Below are positions 24,902-33,174 of a stretch of DNA of 64,000 bases, one piece after another; within the stretch, counting starts at the first letter, position 1; the number at the start of each line of letters is the position of its first letter. The notes under the pieces were generated by a model, which worked only from the letters and a program-made list of their open reading frames with translations, did not search any database and was not told the DNA's origin. The translations under genes were made by a program, and so were the position numbers. This DNA comes from Paraburkholderia kirstenboschensis (GTDB lineage Bacteria; Pseudomonadota; Gammaproteobacteria; Burkholderiales; Burkholderiaceae), in assembly GCF_904848585.1 (NCBI RefSeq), contig NZ_CAJHCR010000012.1, positions 62,001 through 126,000 on the forward strand. The letters run 5' to 3'.

Positions 24902-25759
24902 ATGAGACTGATCAAAAAGATACTGGTGTTGAGCACCCTGAGCGCGGCGCTGGCGGCAACCAGCGTAAGCGCCCCGGCGGATACGAAGCCGACCATCAAG
25001 ATCGGCTACGTGGAAGGCTGGGACGATAGCGTCGCGACATCCAACGTCGCCGCCCGCGTGATCGAAAAACGCCTGGGCTATCAGGTACAACTCGTACCGG
25101 TTGCAGCGGGTGTGATGTGGCAAGGTGTGGCGCGGGGCGATCTCGACGCGACGCTGTCCGCGTGGCTGCCGGTCACGCACGGCGCGTACTGGAACAACTT
25201 CAAGGACAAAGTGGTCGATCTCGGTCCTAATTTCAACGATGCGAAGATCGGTCTTATCGTGCCCGACAATCTCGACGTGAAAACGGTCGGCGACCTGGAA
25301 GCGAAAAAAGCGGAGTTCGGCTCGCGCATCGTCGGTATCGACGCAGGCGCGGGCGTGATGCAGAAAACCAGCGAGGCAATCAAGGCTTACGGACTCGACT
25401 ACAAGCTGATGCCGAGCTCGGGCAGCGCGATGACCGCGGAGCTCGCGCGCTCGGAAGCGGCGAGCAAGCCGATCATCGTGACCGGCTGGAAGCCGCACTG
25501 GATGTTCGCGAAGTACAAGCTCAAGTTCCTTGAAGACCCGAAGAAAGTGTTCGGTGAGGCGGAGCACGTGGACAGCGTCGTCAATCCTGAACTGGAAAAG
25601 AAGGCGCCGCCCGTTGTCGCGTTCCTGAAGAAGTTTCAGTGGAAGCCGGGTGAGATCGACAGCGTGATGCTCGCCACGCAAAACGGCGAGAAGCCGACCG
25701 CCGCCGCGGACGCGTGGATTAGTGCACACGGCGATCGGGTGGATAGCTGGGTTAAGTAG
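24902..25759 (+). CDS. Glycine betaine-type ABC substrate-binding protein (orphan)
   Basis: A 285-residue periplasmic binding protein of the OpuAC/ProX type. Signal peptide at residues 1 to about 23 (LIKKILVLSTLSAALAATSVSA). Ligand-cage aromatic residues are visible in YVEGWDDSV, SAWLPVTHGAYW and GWKPHWMF, as in betaine-binding OpuAC proteins, which use a Trp cage around the quaternary ammonium. Neither a permease nor an ATPase gene is adjacent or elsewhere in the island. In Pseudomonas such orphan proteins (CaiX, BetX, CbcX) share one core transporter, which is the likely arrangement here. GGGAG precedes the ATG. Ligand may be betaine, carnitine or dimethylglycine. Confidence 0.85.
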   Translation: MRLIKKILVLSTLSAALAATSVSAPADTKPTIKIGYVEGWDDSVATSNVAARVIEKRLGYQVQLVPVAAGVMWQGVARGDLDATLSAWLPVTHGAYWNNFKDKVVDLGPNFNDAKIGLIVPDNLDVKTVGDLEAKKAEFGSRIVGIDAGAGVMQKTSEAIKAYGLDYKLMPSSGSAMTAELARSEAASKPIIVTGWKPHWMFAKYKLKFLEDPKKVFGEAEHVDSVVNPELEKKAPPVVAFLKKFQWKPGEIDSVMLATQNGEKPTAAADAWISAHGDRVDSWVK

Positions 25760-25793
25760 TCCCGCTTTGGCTGTCTATGCTTCAAGTTCAAGA

Positions 25794-25822
25794 AACGCCG
25801 CTTATTAAAGCGGCGTTTTTTT
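25794..25822. terminator. Bidirectional intrinsic terminator
   Basis: AACGCCGCTT (25794-25803) pairs perfectly with AAGCGGCGTT (25808-25817) around ATTA, followed by a seven-T run on the plus strand. It separates the convergent binding-protein and purU genes and ends within a few bases of the purU stop. Confidence 0.92.
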
Positions 25823-25825
25823 CGC

Positions 25826-26701
25826 TTATTGCAGCACGACAGTTCTATCGCCGTTGATAAAAACCCGTCGCTCGATAAACGCCTTGACCGCGCGAGCGAG
25901 CGTAATGCACTCGACGTCGCGTCCGGTGGCGAGCAGGCGCTCCGGACTGTACGAATGATCGACACGCTCGACAACCTGCTCGATGATCGGACCTTCGTCG
26001 AGATCGTCGGTGACAAAGTGCGCTGTCGCGCCGATCAGTTTGACGCCGCGCGCATGCGCCTGGTGATAGGGCTTCGCGCCCTTGAAGCCCGGCAAAAACG
26101 AATGGTGAATGTTGATCGCGCGCGCAGCGAGTGCACGGCTCGTCTCGCCCGAAAGAATCTGCATGTAGCGCGCGAGGATCATCAATTCGGCGCCGGACGT
26201 CTCGAATAGATCGAGCAAACGCGCTTCCTGCTGCGGTTTCGTATCGGCGGTGATCGGCAGATGGTGAAACGGCAACCCGTGTTGCTGCGCGAGCGGTTCG
26301 AGATCGCGGTGATTCGAGCCGATGCCGACAATGTCCATCTTGAGCTCGCCCATTCGCCACCGAAATAGCAGGTCCGCGAGACAGTGCTCGAGCTTCGACA
26401 CCATGATGAGTACTTTGGGACGAGTGCTAACGTCGTGCATCGCCCATGTCATACGGAAACGCTCGGCAATCGGCTCGAACTCGCGTTTGAGCGCCGCGAT
26501 ATTTCGGGTCTCGTTCGCATCCACGCCGTGAAAAACGCAGCGCACGAAGAAGCGCTCGCTGAGGTCGTCGTCGAAAACGGTGAGTTCGTCGATATAACAA
26601 TGATGCCGGTCGAGAAAGCCGACAACGGCGGCAACCTGGCCCGCGGCGCTCGGACACGCGACGGTGAGAACCAGTTGATCAGGACGGGAATCGGCGGACA
26701 T
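25826..26701 (-). CDS. purU: Formyltetrahydrofolate deformylase
   Basis: A 291-residue PurU: an N-terminal ACT domain (LVLTVACPSAAGQVAAVVGFLDRHHCYI) then a formyl-transferase domain with the catalytic set Asn-His-Ser (INIHHSFLPGFKGAKPYHQA) and the downstream Asp region GATAHFVTDDLDEGPII. It hydrolyses 10-formyl-THF to formate and THF. Start 26701 is preferred over 26749 as GGAGA lies correctly ahead of it and the ACT fold starts right after. In Pseudomonas a purU copy (purU2) belongs to the betaine/sarcosine locus where it releases formate from the folate pool; the same job is inferred here, together with FdhA and GlyA. Confidence 0.92.
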   Translation of the reverse strand: MSADSRPDQLVLTVACPSAAGQVAAVVGFLDRHHCYIDELTVFDDDLSERFFVRCVFHGVDANETRNIAALKREFEPIAERFRMTWAMHDVSTRPKVLIMVSKLEHCLADLLFRWRMGELKMDIVGIGSNHRDLEPLAQQHGLPFHHLPITADTKPQQEARLLDLFETSGAELMILARYMQILSGETSRALAARAINIHHSFLPGFKGAKPYHQAHARGVKLIGATAHFVTDDLDEGPIIEQVVERVDHSYSPERLLATGRDVECITLARAVKAFIERRVFINGDRTVVLQ

Positions 26702-26826
26702 GCGCTCTCCACATAAACGAAGGGGGATGCCGCGGGGCGCGGCATGCATCGTCGCAGTAGAGCAAATTCACGCGCGACGCGGATAGAAGCGAATCGCCGT
26801 GGCAATGGAACCGGAACGCCAGATAG

Positions 26827-27741
26827 TTATTCCGCGTCGAGCCCACATTCGCCGAGCAGCCATTGGCGGAAGGCGTCGACTGCTGCCGTGGCCGCGCGCT
26901 GCGTGACCAGCATGTAACCGCGCTCGGTAACCACCGGAGTGTCGAATAGCTCGACGAGTTGGCCGGTCGCAAGCAGTTCATGAATGAGCGGCGCCCAGCC
27001 GAGCGCCACGCCTTGGCCCATGATCGCCGCATGGGCGACGAGGGTGAAGCTGTTGAACGTGATGCCGCGATGCGCTGCGGGCGCAACGAGGCCGTGCGCC
27101 GCGAACCAGTCGGCCCACGACACCCAGCGCGCGGGCTGCGTCGGTTCAAGGTGCAGAAGCGGCAGCGCGAGCAGCTCGGACGGCGACATCAGCGGTGGAT
27201 GTGCTGCGAGAAACGCCGGGCTGCACACCGGCGTCACACGCTCCGGAAAGAGTTTGACCACGCTGCGCGCGTTCCAGTCCGCATGTTCGTCGCCGAATGC
27301 AATCGCCACGTCCGCCTGATCGTGCGACGGATCGAACACACTCTGCGACGTGATGATCTTCACGTCGACATCGGGCATCAGCGCCTTGAATTGCGAAAGC
27401 CGCGGCATCAGCCAGTAAGTGGCGAAACCGAAGTCGGTGGACAGCGTGAGCGTTTGCGGCGTGCGGCGCGCGCGGATTTCGGCGGTGGCATGACGGATGG
27501 TGTCGAGCGCATGACGCACCGCATCGAAAAGCCGCTCGCCGTCTTCGGTGAGCCTGACGCCCCGATGACCACGCTCGAAAAGCGGCGCGCCCAGCGTCTC
27601 TTCAAGTTGCACGATGCGCTGGCTCACTGCCGGCTGCGTAGAGCCTAACTCTCGCGCGGCCGCGGTGAAACTTGCGAGACGCGCGGCGGATTCGAACATC
27701 GTCAACGCCTGCATTGGCGGCAAGCGGTCCTGCCTCGACAT
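26827..27741 (-). CDS. LysR-family choline-sulfate utilisation regulator
   Basis: A 304-residue LysR regulator with N-terminal helix-turn-helix (MQALTMFESAARLASFTAAARELGSTQPAVSQRIVQLEE, residues about 10-48) and a GcvA-like effector domain (FAFGDEHADW-type region, then HAAIMGQGVALGW). It is divergent from betC at a 172-bp spacing, the arrangement of the choline-sulfate regulator group (BetR-like, next to betC). It would sense choline sulfate or choline and activate betC-choX. AAGGGGG precedes the ATG. A GcvA-like role elsewhere cannot be excluded, but position favours the betC link. Confidence 0.85.
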   Translation of the reverse strand: MSRQDRLPPMQALTMFESAARLASFTAAARELGSTQPAVSQRIVQLEETLGAPLFERGHRGVRLTEDGERLFDAVRHALDTIRHATAEIRARRTPQTLTLSTDFGFATYWLMPRLSQFKALMPDVDVKIITSQSVFDPSHDQADVAIAFGDEHADWNARSVVKLFPERVTPVCSPAFLAAHPPLMSPSELLALPLLHLEPTQPARWVSWADWFAAHGLVAPAAHRGITFNSFTLVAHAAIMGQGVALGWAPLIHELLATGQLVELFDTPVVTERGYMLVTQRAATAAVDAFRQWLLGECGLDAE

Positions 27742-27913
27742 AACGCCCCCTTATAGGCACATAACGAATTGCCGTCTTCACAGCGCCGAATTGACCGGCA
27801 ATAGTGGTGTAGATGCCGCACGCGGACCGCCACCGTCGCTTCGAGTTGTATCTGCGATCGCACCGGCATAGGTAGTTGCACTGACATCCATGATTTTATT
27901 CAAGGCGCGCTCC

Positions 27914-29452
27914 ATGCTTGACAGCAAAAAGAATATTCTCATTCTGATGGCCGATCAGATGACTCCATTTGCGCTCGCCGCTTATGGACATCCGCTTACC
28001 AGAACACCTAACCTCGACCGCCTTGCAAAAGAGGGCGTGGTATTCGATTCTGCATATTGCGCAAGCCCGCTGTGTGCGCCTTCGCGCTTTTCTTTTCTGT
28101 CCGGCAAACTTCCGTCTGCAATCGGCGCGTACGACAATGCCGCGGAATTTCCGTCGCAAACACTGACATTCGCACATTACCTTCGCGTTGAAGGATATCG
28201 CACGATTCTCTCGGGAAAAATGCATTTCTGCGGCGCGGATCAGTTGCACGGTTTCGAAGAGCGCCTCACCACCGACATTTACCCGGCCGACTTCGGCTGG
28301 ACGCCGAACTGGGACGATTTCCAGGCGCGTCCAACGTGGTATCACAACATGAGTTCCGTTATCGAAGCCGGACCGTGCGTGCGCACGAATCAGCTCGATT
28401 TCGACGATGAAGTCACGTTCACGACGCGCCAGAAGCTCTTCGACATTGCCCGTGAGCGGCACGCCGGAAAAGACGCGAGGCCTTTCTGCATGGTTGCCTC
28501 GCTGACACATCCTCATGACCCTTACGCGATTCCGCAAAAGTACTGGGACATGTATCAGGACGAAGATATCGACATGCCCGCGCATCGCGATTCATTCGAC
28601 GAAGCCGATCCTCACTCCAGGCGCTTGCGTCACGTTTGCGAAACCGATCGCACGCCGCCGACCGACCAGCAGATCCGCAACGCACGGCGCGCCTATTACG
28701 GCGCGATTTCCTATGTCGACGATCAGTTCGGTGCGATTCTCGAAGCGCTCGAACAGGCTGGGCTGGCCGAGGACACGATCATCGTCGTCACTTCCGATCA
28801 TGGCGAGATGCTCGGCGAGCGGGGCCTCTGGTACAAGATGACGTTTTTTGAAGGCGGCTGCCGCGTGCCGCTGATCGTGCACGCGCCGCAGCACTTCGAC
28901 GCGCATCGCGTGCACGCTTCTGTGTCGCATCTCGATCTGCTCCCCACGCTAGTCGAGCTGGCGCGCGGCGAACAACCGGCGGCATGGCCCGATTCGCTCG
29001 ACGGACACAGTCTCGTGCCGCACCTTCGAGCGGAGCGGGGCGGTCATGATGAAGCAATCGGCGAATATCTTGCTGAAGGCGCTATTGCGCCGATCGTGAT
29101 GCTGCGGCGCGGGCGCTTCAAGTTCATACACACGCCTGCCGACCCCGACCAGCTGTACGACGTCAAAGCGGATCCGCTCGAGCGTGAGAACCTCGCGCAG
29201 AAAGCCGAATACGCCGCCCAGATCGACGCGTTGCGCAACGAGATTGCCACGCGCTGGGACCTCGCCGCGCTGCACGAGGAAGTGCTGCAAAGCCAGCGTC
29301 GCCGCCGGTTTCATTTCACCGCCACGACCCAGGGCACAGTTGCTTCCTGGGACTGGCAACCCCGGGTCGATGCAAGTCAGCGTTATATGCGCAATCACAT
29401 CGATCTGGACACGCTGGAGGCAATGGCGCGCTTCCCCGCGGTCGCGCACTGA
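27914..29452 (+). CDS. betC: Choline-sulfatase
   Basis: A 512-residue arylsulfatase-fold enzyme hydrolysing choline-O-sulfate to choline and sulfate; length equals that of Sinorhizobium meliloti BetC. The sulfatase signature Cys-x-Pro-Ser-Arg (CAPSR, residues about 55-59) carries the Cys that matures to formylglycine, followed by the Leu-Ser-Gly-Lys stretch; metal-binding residues NILILMADQMTPF and VVTSDHGEML are present; the long C-terminal extension of BetC is intact. No signal peptide, so cytoplasmic. Two starts are possible: 27914 (AAGG 8 nt upstream, chosen) or 27890. First gene of a two-gene run with choX (46-nt gap). Confidence 0.95.
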   Translation: MLDSKKNILILMADQMTPFALAAYGHPLTRTPNLDRLAKEGVVFDSAYCASPLCAPSRFSFLSGKLPSAIGAYDNAAEFPSQTLTFAHYLRVEGYRTILSGKMHFCGADQLHGFEERLTTDIYPADFGWTPNWDDFQARPTWYHNMSSVIEAGPCVRTNQLDFDDEVTFTTRQKLFDIARERHAGKDARPFCMVASLTHPHDPYAIPQKYWDMYQDEDIDMPAHRDSFDEADPHSRRLRHVCETDRTPPTDQQIRNARRAYYGAISYVDDQFGAILEALEQAGLAEDTIIVVTSDHGEMLGERGLWYKMTFFEGGCRVPLIVHAPQHFDAHRVHASVSHLDLLPTLVELARGEQPAAWPDSLDGHSLVPHLRAERGGHDEAIGEYLAEGAIAPIVMLRRGRFKFIHTPADPDQLYDVKADPLERENLAQKAEYAAQIDALRNEIATRWDLAALHEEVLQSQRRRRFHFTATTQGTVASWDWQPRVDASQRYMRNHIDLDTLEAMARFPAVAH

Positions 29453-29498
29453 TTGGTCGCTGCATGCTTACTTCTCACTCACTCACAGGAAAGCCGCG

Positions 29499-30452
29499 AT
29501 GATGAACAAGCTATTCAAACAGGCGATGTCCGGCGTTGCGCTGCTATGCGCGGCAGCCAGTTTCGCCTCCGCCGCCGAGCCGCAATCGTGCATGCAGGTG
29601 AACATGGCGGGGCCGGGATGGACCGACATCGACGCAACCAATGCGATGACCGGCGTCGTGCTGAAGGCGCTCGGTTATAAACAGAAGGTGGCAAACCTTT
29701 CGGTGCCGATCACGTATCAGGGCCTGAAAAAAGGGCAAATCGACGTGTTTCTCGGCAACTGGATGCCCGCGCAAGCGCCGGTCGTCAAACCCTTCGAAGA
29801 AGAAAAGTCGATCGTGGTCGTTCATCCGAACCTGAGCAATGCGAAGTTCACGCTTGCAGTGCCCGACTACGTGGCGGCAGCAGGCGTTCACTCGTTCGCG
29901 GACCTTGCCAGGAATGCCGACAAGTTCGACAGCAGGATCTACGGCATCGAACCCGGCGCGCCGGCCAATCAGAACATCAAGAAGATGGTCGATGACAAAG
30001 CGTTCGGCCTCGACAGCTGGAAGGTCGTCGAATCCAGTGAGACGGGCATGCTCACACAAGTCGAGCGTGCAGTACGCGAGAAGAAGTGGATCGTGTTTCT
30101 TGCGTGGGAGCCGCATGTGATGAACACGAAGTTCAAGCTGAGTTATCTTGACGGAGGCGATAAGTACTTCGGCCCGAACTACGGCGGCGCCACGGTCAAC
30201 ACCGTTGCGCGCAGCGGCTACGCGGAACAATGCCCTAACGTGGGCCGTCTTTTCAGGCAGCTGACATTCAACGTCGACCTCGAAAACGGAGTGATCACCG
30301 AAGTACTCGAAAAGAAGACCGGTGTCGACGTAGCCGCGACCGAAGCGCTCAAGCGCCACCCCGAACTGCTCAAGTCATGGCTGGATGGCGTGAATACCGC
30401 GAGCGGTACGAATGGCTTGCAAGCCGTTCAGACGGCGCTTGGCGTGAAGTAG
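29499..30452 (+). CDS. choX: Choline ABC substrate-binding protein (orphan)
   Basis: A 317-residue periplasmic binding protein of the ChoX group. Signal peptide at residues 1 to about 26 (FKQAMSGVALLCAAASFASA). FLGNWMPAQ and FLAWEPHVMN hold the aromatic residues of the choline cage. Cys31 and Cys245 are placed like the disulfide pair of S. meliloti ChoX. AGGAAAG lies ahead of the ATG (a second ATG follows directly). It follows betC as betC-choX in rhizobia, but the usual choW permease and choV ATPase are missing; the next gene is a porin. It is inferred to use a core permease encoded elsewhere. Confidence 0.9.
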   Translation: MMNKLFKQAMSGVALLCAAASFASAAEPQSCMQVNMAGPGWTDIDATNAMTGVVLKALGYKQKVANLSVPITYQGLKKGQIDVFLGNWMPAQAPVVKPFEEEKSIVVVHPNLSNAKFTLAVPDYVAAAGVHSFADLARNADKFDSRIYGIEPGAPANQNIKKMVDDKAFGLDSWKVVESSETGMLTQVERAVREKKWIVFLAWEPHVMNTKFKLSYLDGGDKYFGPNYGGATVNTVARSGYAEQCPNVGRLFRQLTFNVDLENGVITEVLEKKTGVDVAATEALKRHPELLKSWLDGVNTASGTNGLQAVQTALGVK

Positions 30453-30572
30453 AAGAGGCAATGCCAATTGTGTGCTTGATTGAGCGCTTATAAGGTCGCA
30501 AGGCGACAGATTCATGTCGCATCCGATCGACTCGCCGTAAATCTGGAACCGTATTCTTGACGCGTCGACGCG

Positions 30573-30614
30573 GGCCTGGCGGAATTTTCATGCTGGACAA
30601 ATAACAGCCAGGCC
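30573..30614. repeat. Inverted repeat upstream of porin
   Basis: GGCCTGGC (30573-30580) and GCCAGGCC (30607-30614) are perfect reverse complements 26 nt apart, in the choX-porin gap. The arms overlap a stretch with TTGACGCGTCGACGCG just upstream. Could be a transcript stem-loop or a looped operator; no T-run follows, so it is not a classical terminator. Confidence 0.4.
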
Positions 30615-30740
30615 ATATCGACCGGTCTCAACCAGTTTCGAACTGCCCGTCATGCGAGAAGTGCTGCGCGCCTGTTATTGGCCGTTGCAGGGATCGCTTT
30701 ATCCAACGAATTGCGCAGGTACAGATCAGGGGAGAATTCA

Positions 30741-31889
30741 ATGAAGAAGAAAAATGCCGTCAGTCTTTCGGGACTCGCTATTGCAGCAAGCGCCGTATGC
30801 GCGCCAACGGCTGTCCACGCGCAAAGCAGCGTCACGCTGTATGGCGTTCTGGACGCCGGCATCACGTACGTGAGCAACGCCGGTGGCTCCCACCAGGTCA
30901 AGTTCGACGACGGCATTTCGTACGGCAACCGTATCGGCTTCAAGGGCGTCGAAGATCTGGGCGGCGGCTTGCAGGCCATATTCGTGCTCGAGTCGGGTTT
31001 CCACTTGGGCAATGGACAGCTTGGATTTGGCGGTGCCCAATTCGGCCGCCAGGCGTATGTCGGCCTGAAGAACAACTGGGGCACGCTGTCGTTTGGTAAC
31101 CAGCTCGACATGACCGAAGAATTCGCCTACCTGTACAACATATCGGCGTGGGCAAGCGGTTACGCGATTCACCAGGGCGACTTCGACCGGATGAACGGCG
31201 ACCGGCTGCCGAACTCGATCAAGTATCTCTCCAACGATATTTCCGGTTTCTCTTTTGGCGGCATGTACTCGTTCGGCAATACGGCGGGCGACTTCCACCA
31301 GAAGAGCGCATGGAGCGTGGGCGCGCGCTATGAACACGGCGCGTTCAACATGGGCGCCGCGTACACGCAGTTGAACAATCCTTTTGGCATCTACGCATTC
31401 GATCCGTATGCGATGATCGGCACGCATACTTTCCTCGGCAGGCCCACCGTCTCGGTCGATCCTGCAACCGGCGCAGTAACAGATCTGTACAGTTCCTCTG
31501 CATTCCCCGTCGACAAGCAAGGCGCCTTTGCAGTCGGCGCCGCCTACACGATCGGCAATGTGATGTTGAGCGGCAACTTCACCTACACGACTATCAAGGG
31601 GGTCGGGCAAACGTCGCATATGCAGGTGTACGAGGGCGGCGCTTCGTATACTTTCACGCCGGCGTTGATGCTATACGGCGGTTATCAGCACACGCGATTT
31701 GAAGGAAACCACTGGAACCAGGGATCGCTCGGGCTTCACTACCTGCTGTCCAAACGCACAGACGTCTATATCTCCGGCGATTATCTGCGCGCTTCCGATG
31801 GCGTGAACGCGGTAATCGGCTATAGCTTCACGCCGTCGTCAACCAGCACGCAGGCGGACGTGCGTATCGGCATGCGCCATTCTTTCTGA
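30741..31889 (+). CDS. Gram-negative trimeric porin (Burkholderia OpcP/Omp38 type)
   Basis: A 382-residue outer-membrane beta-barrel of the porin_4 family. Signal peptide to about residue 27 (SGLAIAASAVCAPTAVHA), then the family start QSSVTLYGVLDAGITYV; internal NRIGFKGVEDLGGGLQAIFVLESGF, FGRQAYVGL, and the C-terminal strand ending in Phe (RIGMRHSF) required for BamA recognition. GGGGAG precedes ATG 30741. It forms a passive diffusion channel; the neighbouring choline genes raise but do not prove a role in uptake of quaternary amines. Followed by a stem-loop. Confidence 0.92.
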   Translation: MKKKNAVSLSGLAIAASAVCAPTAVHAQSSVTLYGVLDAGITYVSNAGGSHQVKFDDGISYGNRIGFKGVEDLGGGLQAIFVLESGFHLGNGQLGFGGAQFGRQAYVGLKNNWGTLSFGNQLDMTEEFAYLYNISAWASGYAIHQGDFDRMNGDRLPNSIKYLSNDISGFSFGGMYSFGNTAGDFHQKSAWSVGARYEHGAFNMGAAYTQLNNPFGIYAFDPYAMIGTHTFLGRPTVSVDPATGAVTDLYSSSAFPVDKQGAFAVGAAYTIGNVMLSGNFTYTTIKGVGQTSHMQVYEGGASYTFTPALMLYGGYQHTRFEGNHWNQGSLGLHYLLSKRTDVYISGDYLRASDGVNAVIGYSFTPSSTSTQADVRIGMRHSF

Positions 31890-31898
31890 AGCACGGGC

Positions 31899-31926
31899 GG
31901 CGGGTTTCCGGCAGCGGAAATCCGCC
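31899..31926 (+). terminator. Stem-loop after porin gene
   Basis: GGCGGGTTTCCG (31899-31910) pairs with CGGAAATCCGCC (31915-31926), 12 bp with one G-U, loop GCAG. A weak T-rich stretch (CTATTTGTC) follows. It lies 10 nt after the porin stop and is a plausible terminator/mRNA stabiliser. Confidence 0.6.
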
Positions 31927-32146
31927 GTGGCTATTTGTCTGCTTTATCAGTATTTGTCGCTTCTTCTTTATATCCGCTCTACAATCCCGTCCCGCGCATG
32001 AGTCGCAGTTCAGTCCGGTGTGCCGTTATGGCATATACGGACGTCGCACTCCATGTCTTCCTTTCCGAATTGCAATGAGCGGTGCTGCCGCGATCTCCGC
32101 ATCGTGACGCACTGTATCAACACCTTGGCGGGACCGAGGATGCCGA

Positions 32147-33064
32147 ATGCCGATAAAGCTTTCTTTTGAAGCGCTTGAAGTACTGGATGTAATAGACAGA
32201 ACAGGTACATTTGCCGAGGCAGCCGAATTGCTGCACAGAGTACCGTCGGCGCTGACATATCTCGTGCAGAAGATCGAAAGCGATCTGGGCGTCGAACTGT
32301 TCGACCGCAGCGGAAGACGCGCGAAACTCACGCAAGCCGGCCGCGTACTCGTGGAAGAAGGGCGTCAGTTGCTCAAAGCGGCGCGACAGCTCGAAATGAA
32401 AGCGCAGGGTATCCAGCGAGGTTGGGAATCGGAACTGCGCATCTGTCTGGATGAAATCCTGCCGTTCGGATCGTTGTGGCCATATGTTCACAGCTTCTAC
32501 GAGATGGAAACGATCACGCGGCTGCGCCTGTCCACCGAAGTGCTTGGCGGCGTCTGGGATGCGCTGATCACGGGGCGCGCGGATCTCGCCGTGGGCGCGG
32601 TCGGTGAGCCGCCTCACGCGGCGAATATCGCGGCGCGGCCGATCGGAGCGCTGCGGCATCTATTCGTGGTGGCGCCGGGTCATCCGCTTGCCGCGATACC
32701 CGAGCCGTTGGACCGCGGCACGATTGCCGGATATCGCGGCGCAGTCATAAGCGACACGTCACGCGAGCTACAGCCTCAATCGGTCGCGACGTACGACGGC
32801 CAACCCGTTATCGTCGTGCCCACGCTGGCGGCCAAGGTCGGCGCGTTGTGCGAAGGTATCGCGGTGGGCATGCTGCCCGAGCGCGTGGCCGAAGGCCTCA
32901 TACGTGAAGGGAAACTCGTCGCGAGACGTATTGCCGGCGTGCGTGAGCACACGCGGTGCTATCTCGCGTGGCGCGAAGACAAAGGCGGACATGCGCTCGA
33001 TTGGTGGGTCGGGCAGCTGGACAAGGGCGATCTCGTCGACAGGTTGTTCAATGCTCGCATGTAG
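32147..33064 (+). CDS. LysR-family transcriptional regulator
   Basis: A 305-residue LysR regulator: helix-turn-helix at residues about 5-45 (LSFEALEVLDVIDRTGTFAEAAELLHRVPSALTYLVQKIE), then a linker helix and a periplasmic-binding-protein-like effector domain (LRICLDEILPFGSLWPYV). The HTH carries VPSALTYLVQKIE in place of the usual QPAVSRQI, a variant seen in the branch related to YhaJ/DhcR-type regulators. It stands alone between the porin and the GntR regulator in the same direction; 110 bp separate it from the latter. Target unknown; the downstream amide cluster or the porin are candidates. Confidence 0.85.
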   Translation: MPIKLSFEALEVLDVIDRTGTFAEAAELLHRVPSALTYLVQKIESDLGVELFDRSGRRAKLTQAGRVLVEEGRQLLKAARQLEMKAQGIQRGWESELRICLDEILPFGSLWPYVHSFYEMETITRLRLSTEVLGGVWDALITGRADLAVGAVGEPPHAANIAARPIGALRHLFVVAPGHPLAAIPEPLDRGTIAGYRGAVISDTSRELQPQSVATYDGQPVIVVPTLAAKVGALCEGIAVGMLPERVAEGLIREGKLVARRIAGVREHTRCYLAWREDKGGHALDWWVGQLDKGDLVDRLFNARM

Positions 33065-33077
33065 TTGGGCACTTCGG

Positions 33078-33114
33078 GTCAACAACGCCGCCGGCAGATT
33101 AAATTCTTGTTGAC
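33078..33114. promoter_or_regulatory. Inverted repeat and promoter-like TTGACG upstream of gntR gene
   Basis: GTCAACAA (33078-33085) and TTGTTGAC (33107-33114) form a perfect 8-bp inverted repeat with a 21-nt spacer. The right arm includes TTGACG, which with GATAGT (33134-33139, 18-bp spacer) makes a plausible sigma-70 promoter for the GntR gene at 33175, so the repeat could serve as an autoregulatory operator. A second TTGACG (33122-33127) is nearby. Confidence 0.35.
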
Positions 33115-33174
33115 GAATGTTTTGACGGTGACAGATAGTCACTGCCGGAAGATCTGTTAATCCCAGGCTCGTGC

